The notes below the pieces were generated by a model. That model was not told the DNA's origin. It did not search any database and was given only the letters and a program-made list of their open reading frames with translations. A program made the position numbers and the translations under genes. DNA of 56,511 bases from an uncultured Clostridium sp. Its GTDB lineage: Bacteria; Bacillota; Clostridia; TANB77; CAG-508. The stretch covers positions 1 to 56,511 of the forward strand of contig URWN01000007.1 of the NCBI GenBank assembly GCA_900551615.1. The letters run 5' to 3'. Of this stretch, positions 1 through 8,095 are shown piece by piece; position 1 is the stretch's first letter, and every line of letters begins with the position of its first letter.

Positions 1-208
1 TATTTATTTGAGCATAATATAACTCCATTTGAATTTTTTCTTTTTCTTCTGCTTCTCTATACTTTTTTGTTGCTTCTTTTGCCTTTCCAAATAACCCTGT
101 ATTTGTTAGTGATTGTATCGAAATTGTTGCTAAAATAAGTAAAACAATTATTGTAATTACTAAGGCTACAAGTGTTATTCCTTTTTTATTTTTGTATTTC
201 TTCTTCAT
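1..208 (-). CDS. type IV pilin-like protein, N-terminal part only
   Basis: The gene runs off the left edge, so about 69 N-terminal residues are visible. They begin with a short lysine-rich leader, then a Gly followed by a hydrophobic helix (GITLVALVITIIVLLILA), which is the layout of a type IV prepilin N-terminus cleaved after Gly. A charged, Lys/Glu-rich helix follows. The ATG at 206-208 is preceded by a purine-rich stretch. Such proteins are membrane-inserted and may be assembled into pili or pseudopili, but no assembly ATPase or prepilin peptidase is in the window, so the role is open. A second protein with the same N-terminal design is at 25816-26553. Confidence 0.7.
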   Translation of the reverse strand, partial: MKKKYKNKKGITLVALVITIIVLLILATISIQSLTNTGLFGKAKEATKKYREAEEKEKIQMELYYAQIN

Positions 209-361
209 ATTTTTTCTTCCCTTCTTATGTATTTTTATTAATTATATATTATTTTCACACCAGTGTCAATATTAAATTTTATTTTTTTAATATAATTTGT
301 TTAAAGTGTATTTATCTCTTTATTTGGTTAAAGATATATTTTAAGAAGGGATTTGATTTTT

Positions 362-637
362 ATGAAAAACTCTGGAAAATATGAAAATAATTTAAATATA
401 GTTGGTCCTATTTTGAGGGAAAAAAGAAAAGAAAAAAATTTATCTTTTGAACAGCTTTCTAATAAATTACAGCTACTTGGCATTAATATTCCTGTAACAT
501 GCTTGCATAGAATTGAAAATAATCAACGTACTGTAAGAGATTATGAATTATGTGCTTTTTCTATTGCTTTAGATATAGACATAAAAGAACTTATAAATCC
601 ATTTATCAATACATTAAAAAACTCAGAACAAATTTAA
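362..637 (+). CDS. small XRE-family helix-turn-helix regulator
   Basis: The 91-residue protein is mostly one XRE/Cro-type DNA-binding domain: a basic N-terminal helix (LREKRKEKNLS), a recognition region around residues 32-57, and the typical RIENNQR segment. No second domain is visible, so the inducing signal is unknown. I use the ATG at 362 rather than the TTG at 353, because the purine-rich AAGAAGGG lies 11 bases upstream of the ATG but only two from the TTG. The gene stands alone on the plus strand, opposite its neighbours, and ends inside a strong terminator. Its targets cannot be inferred. Confidence 0.8.
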   Translation: MKNSGKYENNLNIVGPILREKRKEKNLSFEQLSNKLQLLGINIPVTCLHRIENNQRTVRDYELCAFSIALDIDIKELINPFINTLKNSEQI

Positions 638-655
638 TTCTGAGTTTCTATTTTT
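618..655 (+). terminator. rho-independent terminator of the XRE gene
   Basis: The arms AAACTCAGAA and TTCTGAGTTT pair perfectly around the TAA stop codon and are followed by a T-rich tract. Confidence 0.8.
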
Positions 656-1818
656 TACAATTCAATTCTTTCAACTTTAATATCATCTAAATTTGAATCA
701 TCTATTTTATATCCATATCCACCTAGATAATATTTACAATTATTATATTCTTCTGCTGACTGTTTATTTCCATCTTTTAAATTAATAGTTGATGCTCCGT
801 CAGTTTTATTAGAAATATATGCCTTATCATTAATAATATAATTTAAATCTGTACCAAAATCTGCATATTGTCCTATCTCATTTGCAGTTCCATCCTCTTT
901 TACTTCAAACAATGTATATTTTTCATCTATTGAACCATCATCTAATCTTTTTCTAATGTTTATATATGTGTTGCCTGCATATGTTTTTACTTCTCCAAAA
1001 TATCCTACTAACACATCTTCTTTTGTTTCTAAATTTAGTATATGTTTTGCCTCTTGTTCAGCATAATCTATATATGTTAAATATTTATCATTTATTGTTA
1101 ATATAAATTTTCTTCCTTGTGCTAATTCTGTTTGTTCAGTTCCGTCTATATTTATCTGATACATTTTTCTACTTTGAGTTGTATAATATATTTTATCATT
1201 ATTTATAACAAAATAATTTTTAATTTTTTCTGCAATGTTTGTTATATTAGTTCCATCTTTGTCCATAGAGCACAATGTGCCTTGTGGGTTTTGATTTATA
1301 CTATCATATCCTATTTGATTTACAAAATATATTTTGTTGTCTGTAATCCATAATTGTAAAGATGAACCTTCATAAATTTTTGTAACTGTGCCACTTAAAT
1401 CAATTTTATATATTCCTTTTCCTTTATAATAAGATGGAATTGTATAAATATTTTCTCCATCAAAATATATTTTTTCTGCCCCATTTGGAACTTCTGCTAA
1501 CTTTTTTGTTGTTTTTTCATCTGTATTATATGTATAAATGCTTTTGTTTTCTTCTTCATAGAATACTGCTGTTGTTCCTATCTTACAGAATGTTTCTCCT
1601 TGTTGCATACTTATTTGTTTTTCTTCTTTTTCTAATTTTTCATTATTTGCCTTATTTGAATTTAGTATAGCCGTTTTTTCGCTATTGTTTTCGTCTTGAT
1701 TTGTTGCATAATTTACAGTTGCTACTTTGTTTGGATTTATTATTACAATTGCTATTGCTATTATCATTAAAATTGTTAGTATTATTCCTAATATTATATT
1801 ACTTTTTTTATCCTCCAT
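655..1818 (-). CDS. membrane-anchored DUF5050-like beta-propeller protein
   Basis: A 387-residue protein with an N-terminal membrane segment at about residues 8-27, then a low-complexity Asn/Glu/Lys linker to about residue 75. After that come repeated short modules of the type 'IYxxNxDGTxxxxL' (for example MYQINIDGTEQTEL), which resemble the DUF5050/prolow-density-receptor-like propeller repeats common in Clostridia. The repeats probably form a propeller outside the cell, with the N-terminus as anchor. Start ATG 1818 has an AGGAG ribosome site. It lies just downstream of rseP on the same strand, separated by a short inverted repeat. The substrate or function is not known. Confidence 0.6.
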   Translation of the reverse strand: MEDKKSNIILGIILTILMIIAIAIVIINPNKVATVNYATNQDENNSEKTAILNSNKANNEKLEKEEKQISMQQGETFCKIGTTAVFYEEENKSIYTYNTDEKTTKKLAEVPNGAEKIYFDGENIYTIPSYYKGKGIYKIDLSGTVTKIYEGSSLQLWITDNKIYFVNQIGYDSINQNPQGTLCSMDKDGTNITNIAEKIKNYFVINNDKIYYTTQSRKMYQINIDGTEQTELAQGRKFILTINDKYLTYIDYAEQEAKHILNLETKEDVLVGYFGEVKTYAGNTYINIRKRLDDGSIDEKYTLFEVKEDGTANEIGQYADFGTDLNYIINDKAYISNKTDGASTINLKDGNKQSAEEYNNCKYYLGGYGYKIDDSNLDDIKVERIEL

Positions 1819-1833
1819 ATTTTTTTCTCCTTT

Positions 1834-1864
1834 TGAGACAAGATGAACAGTTCAAAATGTCTCA
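1834..1864. repeat. TGAGACA/TGTCTCA inverted repeat
   Basis: The arms TGAGACA (1834-1840) and TGTCTCA (1858-1864) flank a 17-base loop in the gap after rseP. The same arm sequence recurs near 8053, 11605, 14403 and 39436, so it is one member of a small dispersed family. Confidence 0.6.
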
Positions 1865-1866
1865 CG

Positions 1867-3166
1867 TTAAAATATTCTTAAGATATCATTATAGGTTATA
1901 TATAATGATAATGCTATTAAAATCGAAAAGCCTATTAATTGTATATTTATTTCTGTTCTTTCGCTCAATGGCTTTTTTCTAATCGCTTCTATTACTAATA
2001 ATAAAATTTTTCCTCCATCTAATGCAGGTATTGGTAATAAATTTGTTACGCCTAATGATAATGAAATTAGTGCTAACATATAAATAAATTCTCTAATTCC
2101 ACTTGTTTTTGCTACAACCTCTGATATTCCAACAGGTCCCATCATTTGGTCTACACTTACTCCTCCTGTAAATATCATTTTGATATTATCCAATATTGAA
2201 GATGTGAATTCCTTAGTTTCTATTCCTGCATATATTAAATGATTTAATATATTATCCTCCGATTGTTTTAAATTTACACCTATATAATATGATGAAATAT
2301 AATCTGGTGTTAATTCAACAGAAATTTGTTGTCCCTTTCTTTCTACTGTAATTAGCATTGTATTAATTCCCTTTTGTTGAATTAATTCTATTACTTTGTT
2401 GTAGTCTCCATTAACATCTTGGTTATTTACTTTTATTATTTTATCATTTGTTTTTAAACCATATTTTTCAGCACTACTTCCTTTTTCTATTGTTATTATT
2501 TTGCAATTTTGGTCTAAATAGATTCCTGTATTTTTACTTTTTATTTCTGTTGGTTTTATGTGGTATTCTTCTTGTTTTCCGTTTCTTTCTATTTTTATTG
2601 TTATTTCTTCACCATTATATTTTTGTTTTGAATTTCTTTTTTGATTATTTGATGTTTCTGTTCCTGTTGCTTTACTCATCGCTTTGTTTAAGTCATATTT
2701 ATTTCTTATTTTTTTGCCATTTAATTCTACAATTTTATCATTTTGTTGTAATCCAATTTCTTGTGCTGCATATCCATCTAGTACTGAGCTTATTTCGTTT
2801 GTTACATATGTTGTAGTTGTTGACATTAAAATAAAATATACTATTAATCCAAATATAATGTTTACTGTTGCACCTGCTACTACGATTGCTATTCTTTTTG
2901 GTATGCTTGCTTTTGAAAAAGAGCCTTCATTTTCTGACCTTTCTTCTTCTCCTTCCATACTGCAAAATCCACCGTAATGGTATTAATCTAAGTGCATATT
3001 TTGTTTCTTTTCCTTGTTTTTTCCATATTGTTGGTCCAAATCCTATTGCAAATTCATTTACTTTTACTTTGCATAGTTTTGCAACTGTTAAATGCCCTGC
3101 CTCGTGTATCAATATCAAAAAACCAAGCAGAAAAATTATTTTTAAGGCTGATATTATTATTGTCAA
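1867..3166 (-). CDS. rseP: RseP-type site-2 protease, read through a +1 frameshift at CGG
   Basis: Intramembrane zinc metalloprotease (M50, RIP/RasP family) that cleaves membrane-bound anti-sigma factors and signal-peptide remnants. Residues 1-64 hold the first membrane helix with the zinc motif HEAGH (residues 21-25). The rest holds further helices, a PDZ domain (about 190-260) and the second catalytic motif in the NLLPIPALDGG segment near the C-terminus. The two parts are in different frames. The first frame reaches RLIPL then CGG at 2972-2974; skipping its C gives GGFCSMEGEEE, the normal family continuation, and a 432-residue product. Staying in frame zero ends after 14 further sense codons. 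The start is TTG 3166, behind AGGAGG. Its place after cdsA matches other Firmicutes, except that dxr is absent here. Confidence 0.9.
2972..2974 (-). other. putative +1 frameshift codon CGG in rseP
   Basis: On the minus strand the local reading is CCA TTA CGG TGG. Omitting the C at 2974 gives CCA TTA GGT GGA, restoring the conserved Leu-Gly-Gly of the RseP family. No stop codon is adjacent, unlike the prfB frameshift. Confidence 0.75.
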
Positions 3167-3223
3167 ATTTATTCCTCCTTAAAATTCTAGGATTCGGTGT
3201 GGTGCCCCCTTAATCCCTATTTT

Positions 3224-4027
3224 TTAAATTATTGTAAATAACATATATGCAAATGGTGCTATAAATAGTACACTGTCTATTCTGTCTAGCATTCCTCCAT
3301 GACCTGGTAGTAAATTACTATAATCTTTTATATCTACATATCTTTTTATACATGATGCTGAAAAGTCACCTAATTGTCCTATTAAACTTAGTGCAATTCC
3401 TGATATTCCAACTATAAAATATGAATATTCAAATGTAAGAACATTGTTTAATATAATTGTATATATTAATGCTAGAACAGTTGATCCTATAGTTCCTGCT
3501 ATACATCCTTCTATTGATTTTTTGGGACTTACTTTACTAAATTTGTGTTTTCCAAATCTACGGCCTATACAATAGGCAAACACATCAGTTCCCCATGATG
3601 CTATAAATATGTAACCCAATAAAAATTTTCCATTTTTCATTCCATCTATTAAATTTAGAAACATAATAAATGTTGGTATATAGCAGATTCCTAATAATGT
3701 GTATGCTATGTCTTTAAATGTTGTCTTCATATCTGTTGCTATTACTTTTGCAAATAATATTAATAATACAAATGGTATTAGATATATTAGTGTTTTTGTT
3801 AATTGTTGTGTTATTATAAAGCTTGGCATTGCAACGATAGCACAGCTTAAATATGCTACCCATTTTACTGGTTTGCATACTTTTGTTATTGCTCCTAAAT
3901 ACTCATGCATTGCTACTATTGCTATAAGCGTAAATAATAATCCTATTATTATATTATTTTGTATTAATAGTATTACTGCAAGTGCTAATCCTACTATAAA
4001 TCCTGATGTTATTCTTTTTAAATCCAT
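3224..4027 (-). CDS. cdsA: phosphatidate cytidylyltransferase
   Basis: A 267-residue multi-pass membrane enzyme that makes CDP-diacylglycerol from phosphatidate and CTP, the branch point for phosphatidylglycerol and cardiolipin. The CdsA signature region is visible: SWGTDVFAYCIGRRFGKHK, followed by KKSIEGCIAG (about residues 143-177), and near the end the LLPGHGGMLDRIDS motif with its two Asp residues. Length is typical. It lies between uppS and rseP in the usual order. The next gene in many Firmicutes, dxr, is missing from this block. Confidence 0.93.
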   Translation of the reverse strand: MDLKRITSGFIVGLALAVILLIQNNIIIGLLFTLIAIVAMHEYLGAITKVCKPVKWVAYLSCAIVAMPSFIITQQLTKTLIYLIPFVLLILFAKVIATDMKTTFKDIAYTLLGICYIPTFIMFLNLIDGMKNGKFLLGYIFIASWGTDVFAYCIGRRFGKHKFSKVSPKKSIEGCIAGTIGSTVLALIYTIILNNVLTFEYSYFIVGISGIALSLIGQLGDFSASCIKRYVDIKDYSNLLPGHGGMLDRIDSVLFIAPFAYMLFTII

Positions 4028-4117
4028 ATCTCTACTTTCTCTCCTCTTCGCTTGTTTCTCATTATTTAAAAATTTTTAAATGATAAATCCTGATGTTTTT
4101 TCATCATCTAATAGTTT

Positions 4118-4825
4118 TTATTTTGCTCCAAATTTTCTGTTTCTGCTTCTATACACTTCTATCGCATCGTCTAAGTCTTTTTCATTAAAGTCTGGCCAAT
4201 TTTTATCTACAAATAAAAACTCTGTGTATACTAATTGCCATGGTAAGAAGTTACTTAAACGTATTTCCCCACTTGTTCTTATTAATAGGTCTGGATCTGG
4301 CTGGTTTGCTGTATATAAATTATCTGATATTGTTTGTTCGGTTATATCTTCTATGTCTATTTCTTTATTTTGTACTCTTTCTATGATATTTTTTACTGCA
4401 TGTATTATTTCATCTCTACCACCATAGTTTAATGCTATATTGAATGTTATTCCTGTATTGTTTTTAGTTCTTTCCATGCATTTTTTTATGCTTTTTTGCA
4501 TTTTTTCTGATAAACCTTGTCTATTCCCTATTATTTTTACTTTAATATTTTCAGAGTCTGCTCTTTTACTATAATCGTCTAAATAACTTTGGAATAAGTT
4601 CATTAATGCATTTACTTCTTCTGTCGTTCTTTTCCAATTTTCTGTTGAAAATGCATATACTGTTATATGTTTTATTCCTATTTTATTTGCATATCTAACT
4701 ATTTTTTCTAATGTTTTTGCTCCTTCTTTATGTCCTAAGCTTACTGGTAATCCTTTGTTTCTAGCCCATCTTCTATTTCCATCCATTATTATGGCAATGT
4801 GTTTTGGCAAGTTTTCTTGTTCCAT
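4118..4825 (-). CDS. uppS: undecaprenyl diphosphate synthase
   Basis: A 235-residue cis-prenyltransferase that extends farnesyl diphosphate with isopentenyl diphosphate to the C55 lipid carrier of peptidoglycan and wall polymers. Motifs seen in order: IAIIMDGNRRWARNKG with the catalytic Asp, GHKEGAKTL, the STENWKR segment, and the C-terminal DLLIRTSGEIRLSNFLPWQ with TEFLFVDKNWPDF. The start ATG has a GGGGGAA ribosome site. It sits directly downstream of ispA, which supplies its allylic substrate. Confidence 0.96.
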   Translation of the reverse strand: MEQENLPKHIAIIMDGNRRWARNKGLPVSLGHKEGAKTLEKIVRYANKIGIKHITVYAFSTENWKRTTEEVNALMNLFQSYLDDYSKRADSENIKVKIIGNRQGLSEKMQKSIKKCMERTKNNTGITFNIALNYGGRDEIIHAVKNIIERVQNKEIDIEDITEQTISDNLYTANQPDPDLLIRTSGEIRLSNFLPWQLVYTEFLFVDKNWPDFNEKDLDDAIEVYRSRNRKFGAK

Positions 4826-4843
4826 TTTGTTCCCCCTATATCT

Positions 4844-4872
4844 GTCAAAAAGGGGCGTCCCTTTTGACAGAT
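4844..4872. repeat. 29-bp palindromic intergenic repeat (copy 1)
   Basis: The arms CTGTCAAAA and TTTTGACAG flank a GC-rich centre. The sequence recurs in reverse orientation at 36211-36239 with a single end mismatch. It lies between ispA and uppS. Confidence 0.8.
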
Positions 4873-4873
4873 T

Positions 4874-5773
4874 TTATTTATTTCTGTTTTTAATGTATCC
4901 TGCTAGTTGTCTTAAAAATTCAGCTTTTTCTCCATATGCTTCTAATTGTTCTATTGCTTCTTCTATTATTTTATCTAATTCTTTTTTTGCTCCATCTAGT
5001 CCATAATATGATACATATGTACATTTGCCCATTTCTTTGTCATTTCCTACAGGTTTTCCGGTTATTTCTGGATTTCCTTCTTCAGATAATATATCATCTT
5101 TTATTTGAAATGCTAATCCTATTTTTTCAGCATATGTTGTTAGTCTTTCTAAATCTTTTTCAGATGCTTCTGCTAAAATTGCTCCCATTCTTACGCATAA
5201 TTTTAGTAATGCTCCTGTTTTGTTTATGTGTATATATTCAAGCATTTCTTTTGATATTTCTTTTCCTTCTAATTCGGTATCTAAATATTCTCCTGCAATC
5301 ATTCTATCAACTGCTTTTGTGAATTCATTAAATGCTTTTGCTCTACTATGAAAATTTTCTTTGTATTGGTTTTCTATTGAATATAGCATTTCATTACTTA
5401 TAACAATATAAGCATTATTTAATAATCCGTCCCCTGCAAGTAACGCTGTTGGATGGTTAAATTGTTTATGATTTGTTGGTTTTCCATGTCTAAAATCGTC
5501 ATTATCTACTTCTGGTAAATCATCATGTATTAATGAGAAGTTGTGTACCATTTCTATAGCTATTGCAAATGGCATTGCCTCTTCAAAGTCCTGTCTAAAT
5601 AATTCATATGTTGCAAGTACTAATATTGGCCTTAGTCTTTTTCCTCCTGCCATTAAACTATACTCCATTGAATTATTTAGTATTTTTTCTGGACAATTTT
5701 CTTTTCTTAAATATTTCTCTAGTTCATTATTTATTATCTCTTGGTATTTTTTTAAGTTTTGTTTAAATTCCAT
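4874..5773 (-). CDS. ispA: polyprenyl (farnesyl/geranylgeranyl) diphosphate synthase
   Basis: A 299-residue trans-prenyltransferase that condenses dimethylallyl and isopentenyl diphosphates. The first aspartate-rich motif is in SLIHDDLPEVDNDDFRHGKPT, and the second in QIKDDILS near residue 220. GGKRLRP near residue 44 binds the diphosphate. The length and the HDDLPxxDNDDxRRG form fit the IspA farnesyl diphosphate synthase group, although exact chain length cannot be read by eye. The product probably feeds UppS, whose gene follows after one intergenic repeat. Confidence 0.9.
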   Translation of the reverse strand: MEFKQNLKKYQEIINNELEKYLRKENCPEKILNNSMEYSLMAGGKRLRPILVLATYELFRQDFEEAMPFAIAIEMVHNFSLIHDDLPEVDNDDFRHGKPTNHKQFNHPTALLAGDGLLNNAYIVISNEMLYSIENQYKENFHSRAKAFNEFTKAVDRMIAGEYLDTELEGKEISKEMLEYIHINKTGALLKLCVRMGAILAEASEKDLERLTTYAEKIGLAFQIKDDILSEEGNPEITGKPVGNDKEMGKCTYVSYYGLDGAKKELDKIIEEAIEQLEAYGEKAEFLRQLAGYIKNRNK

Positions 5774-5875
5774 TTTTTTACCATATTCCTTCCATAGTCT
5801 CAGATGTTTGAGCCGATTTTTTAGTCTTTTATCTGTTATTTTATAAACTACTATACTACTATATTATTATCTTAT

Positions 5876-6424
5876 TTAGACAGACATTACTTCTTTTTCT
5901 TTATTTGCTAGTATTTGGTCTATTTCTTTTACACTTTTATCTGTTAATTTTTGAATATCATTTTCAGCTTGTTTTAATTCATCTTCTGTCATGTTTCCTT
6001 CTTTTTGTTCTGCTTTTGCTGTTTCTATTCCATCTCTTCTAACAGATCTTACTGCAACTTTTGCTTCCTCTGCCATTTTTTTGATGTCTTTTACTAAGTC
6101 TTTTCTTCTTTCTTCTGTTAATTCTGGGAAAGCTAATCTTATTACTTTTCCGTCATTGTTTGGATTTATTCCAATATCTGATGCTAGTATTGCTTTTTCT
6201 ATTTCTTTTAATATACTCATATCCCATGGTTGAATAACTATTAATCTTGCTTCTGGAACTGATACACCTGCTACTTGATTTATTGGTGTTGGTGTTCCAT
6301 AATAGTCAATTTTAACTTTATTTAATATTGCTGGATTTGCTCTTCCAGCTCTAACCTCTGATAATTTTTCGTTGTATACATTTATACATTTATCCATCTT
6401 TTCTTTTATATTTGTGTAATCCAT
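5876..6424 (-). CDS. frr: ribosome recycling factor
   Basis: A 182-residue protein that, with EF-G, splits post-termination ribosomes. Typical blocks are seen: the N-terminal helix, VRAGRANPAILNKVKIDYYG, and VSVPEARLIVIQPWD, then a long helical C-terminus with RRDG near residue 130. I start at ATG 6424 because AAAGGAGAAAAGATT sits just before it; an ATG six codons upstream would overlap that ribosome site. Position after pyrH is the classical order. Confidence 0.96.
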   Translation of the reverse strand: MDYTNIKEKMDKCINVYNEKLSEVRAGRANPAILNKVKIDYYGTPTPINQVAGVSVPEARLIVIQPWDMSILKEIEKAILASDIGINPNNDGKVIRLAFPELTEERRKDLVKDIKKMAEEAKVAVRSVRRDGIETAKAEQKEGNMTEDELKQAENDIQKLTDKSVKEIDQILANKEKEVMSV

Positions 6425-6449
6425 AATCTTTTCTCCTTTCACTTGTCCA

Positions 6450-6470
6450 TTAGGGACGGTTCTTTTTGGT
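6450..6470. repeat. GGGACGGTTC-type intergenic repeat
   Basis: The 20-base core GGGACGGTTCTTTTTGGTCA lies between pyrH and frr. Its exact reverse complement occurs inside the palindrome at 22967-23027. Confidence 0.7.
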
Positions 6471-6522
6471 CAAAATTTTGTCTACTAAATTTTAAACTAC
6501 CTTATTTTCCTTTTTATAATAT

Positions 6523-7230
6523 TTATTTTACTAAAGTTCCTATGTGTTCACCCTTAACTGCTCTTACTATATTTTCTGGGTCAGCTATTCCAAATACTAA
6601 TAATGGAATATTATTGTCTCTGCATAGTGCTGTTGCTGTTGAGTCCATAACTTTTAGGTCTTTTTCTAATACTTCTAAGTATGATATTTTATCAAATTTT
6701 TCTGCTGTAGGGTCTAGCTTAGGATCTGCTGAATATACAGCATCTATTGCTTTTCCTAATAAAATTATGTCAGCATTTATTTCTGTTGCTCTTAAAACTG
6801 CTGCTGTGTCTGTTGTAAAATATGGGTGTCCTGTTCCGCATGCAAATATTACTACTCTGCCTCTTCCTAAATGTTTTTCTGCTTTTCTTATTATAAATGG
6901 TTCTGCTATTTCTCTCATTTCTATTGCTGTTTGAACTCTTGAATGTACTCCTCTTGCTTCTAGTGCATCTTGTAATGCTAAACCGTTCATTGCTGTTGCT
7001 AACATTCCCATGTAGTCTGCTGTTGCTCTTTCCATTTGATGTCCATTTCTTCCTCTCCAGAAGTTTCCTCCTCCTACTACTATTCCGACTTCTACTCCCA
7101 TTTCTGTAATTTCTTTTATTTTGTCACATATTTTTCCTACTACTTCTACATTTACTCCTGTTTTTTGTTCTCCTGCTAAAGCTTCTCCACTTAGTTTTAG
7201 AAGGACTCTTCTATATTTTGCTTCTGACAA
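6523..7230 (-). CDS. pyrH: uridylate kinase (UMP kinase)
   Basis: A 235-residue amino-acid-kinase fold enzyme making UDP from UMP. The nucleotide-binding start RRVLLKLSGEALAG, the glycine-rich VGIVVGGGNFWRGR and the later GTGHPYFTTDTAAVLRA are all present. I place the start at TTG 7230: the resulting MSEAKYRRVLLKLSGEAL matches the family, and AAGGAG is 10 bases upstream. A GTG three codons earlier is only one base from the same ribosome site. tsf would normally abut it, but an opposite-strand gene at 7428-7934 intervenes. Confidence 0.95.
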   Translation of the reverse strand: MSEAKYRRVLLKLSGEALAGEQKTGVNVEVVGKICDKIKEITEMGVEVGIVVGGGNFWRGRNGHQMERATADYMGMLATAMNGLALQDALEARGVHSRVQTAIEMREIAEPFIIRKAEKHLGRGRVVIFACGTGHPYFTTDTAAVLRATEINADIILLGKAIDAVYSADPKLDPTAEKFDKISYLEVLEKDLKVMDSTATALCRDNNIPLLVFGIADPENIVRAVKGEHIGTLVK

Positions 7231-7362
7231 TTTGTTCACTCTCCTTAATTTTATTTTTCTTATGCGTATTCTATCATATATTTTTTAAATTGGGTACCCT
7301 TTTTTTATAAATTTTAAATATATATTAAAAATGTTTATTATAATCTTGTTTATTAATGCAAA

Positions 7363-7392
7363 TTTGCCTTTTTATGTAAATTGATGTATAAT
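7363..7392 (+). promoter_or_regulatory. promoter of the 7428 gene
   Basis: A TATAAT box at 7387-7392 with a weak TTTGCC at 7363-7368, spaced by 18 bases, about 35 bases upstream of the start codon. Confidence 0.5.
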
Positions 7393-7427
7393 GTAGATAT
7401 ATAAACAAATTGCAAGGAGGAAAAAAT

Positions 7428-7934
7428 ATGTCAAGGAGTAAAAAAGATTATGAAGAGGCTGTTGCAAGTGTAGAATCTTATTTTCGGAAGATTTTAGATA
7501 AGGATTTGTCCGTAGAAACTTTAGAAGATTTTTTTGTTGAACTGAGTTTTATAAACCCAAAATGTTCTAATGAATTAAAGAATGAATTTACTATGTTTCC
7601 AGAAAATTTTTTCAGAAACAAAGAAATTTATAATTTATTACTTGGACATTTTACAAATGTTATAGAAACTTCTGATAGATTCATATCTCAAAAAAGATTC
7701 AGATCATTTTTAGCATTGCTATATCTAAAGGATTTTGAAAGTGAACATGCTATAAAAATGTTTTGTGCAAAAAAAACTTTCAAATCGATAGAAGCAAATA
7801 TAGATCCACTGAAAATTGCAGGTGATGTTTACCTTTCTGGTAACTTCAAAGAAAGCTTTAGCTTGGCTGACGGAACATTTTTTGATTACGATAACTTGCC
7901 TTCTGATGTTCAAGATTTATCTAAAATGATTTAA
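7428..7934 (+). CDS. unknown protein inserted between tsf and pyrH
   Basis: A 168-residue, acidic/lysine-rich and probably helical protein with no signal peptide, membrane segment or motif I recognise. Phe is frequent (FFVELSF, PENFFRNKE, FDYDNLPSD). The start is ATG 7428, behind AAGGAGG. It has its own promoter and terminator and lies on the opposite strand within an otherwise ancient translation operon. It contains an in-frame CGG codon (7485-7487) that must be read straight through, because a +1 shift meets TAG three codons later. Both points hint at later acquisition. Function is not assignable. Confidence 0.7.
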   Translation: MSRSKKDYEEAVASVESYFRKILDKDLSVETLEDFFVELSFINPKCSNELKNEFTMFPENFFRNKEIYNLLLGHFTNVIETSDRFISQKRFRSFLALLYLKDFESEHAIKMFCAKKTFKSIEANIDPLKIAGDVYLSGNFKESFSLADGTFFDYDNLPSDVQDLSKMI

Positions 7935-7948
7935 CTTTCAATTCTCCA

Positions 7949-7990
7949 CCATCTGCAAACATGAATAAGTTTGCAGATGGTTTCTTTTTA
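7949..7990 (+). terminator. terminator of the 7428 gene
   Basis: The perfect arms CCATCTGCAAAC and GTTTGCAGATGG are followed by TTTCTTTTT. Confidence 0.85.
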
Positions 7991-8052
7991 TAAATTTAAA
8001 AAAATTAATTTTACTATAAATTTTTAAAATACTAAAATATTTAGCATAAAAA

Positions 8053-8089
8053 AATGAGACAAATTTGGATTGTCCCAAATGTCTCATTC
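8053..8089 (-). terminator. terminator after tsf built from a TGAGACA repeat
   Basis: AATGAGACA and TGTCTCATT form the arms of a hairpin just after the tsf stop codon. It belongs to the same repeat family as 1834-1864. Confidence 0.6.
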
Positions 8090-8095
8090 TAAAAA

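Noticed and set aside
1132..1982. Long plus-strand open frames opposite the 655-1818 gene and many other genes
   Set aside because: They are Leu/Phe/Tyr-rich mirror readings of AT-rich minus-strand genes, with no ribosome sites or family features.
2927..2958. Second rseP frame as a separate gene starting at ATG 2958
   Set aside because: The conserved LGGFCS before that ATG would be left untranslated, there is no ribosome site, and the same break pattern occurs in three other genes.
7485..7487. CGG in the 7428 gene as another frameshift site
   Set aside because: The +1 frame meets TAG after three codons and the zero frame stays open for the rest of the gene.
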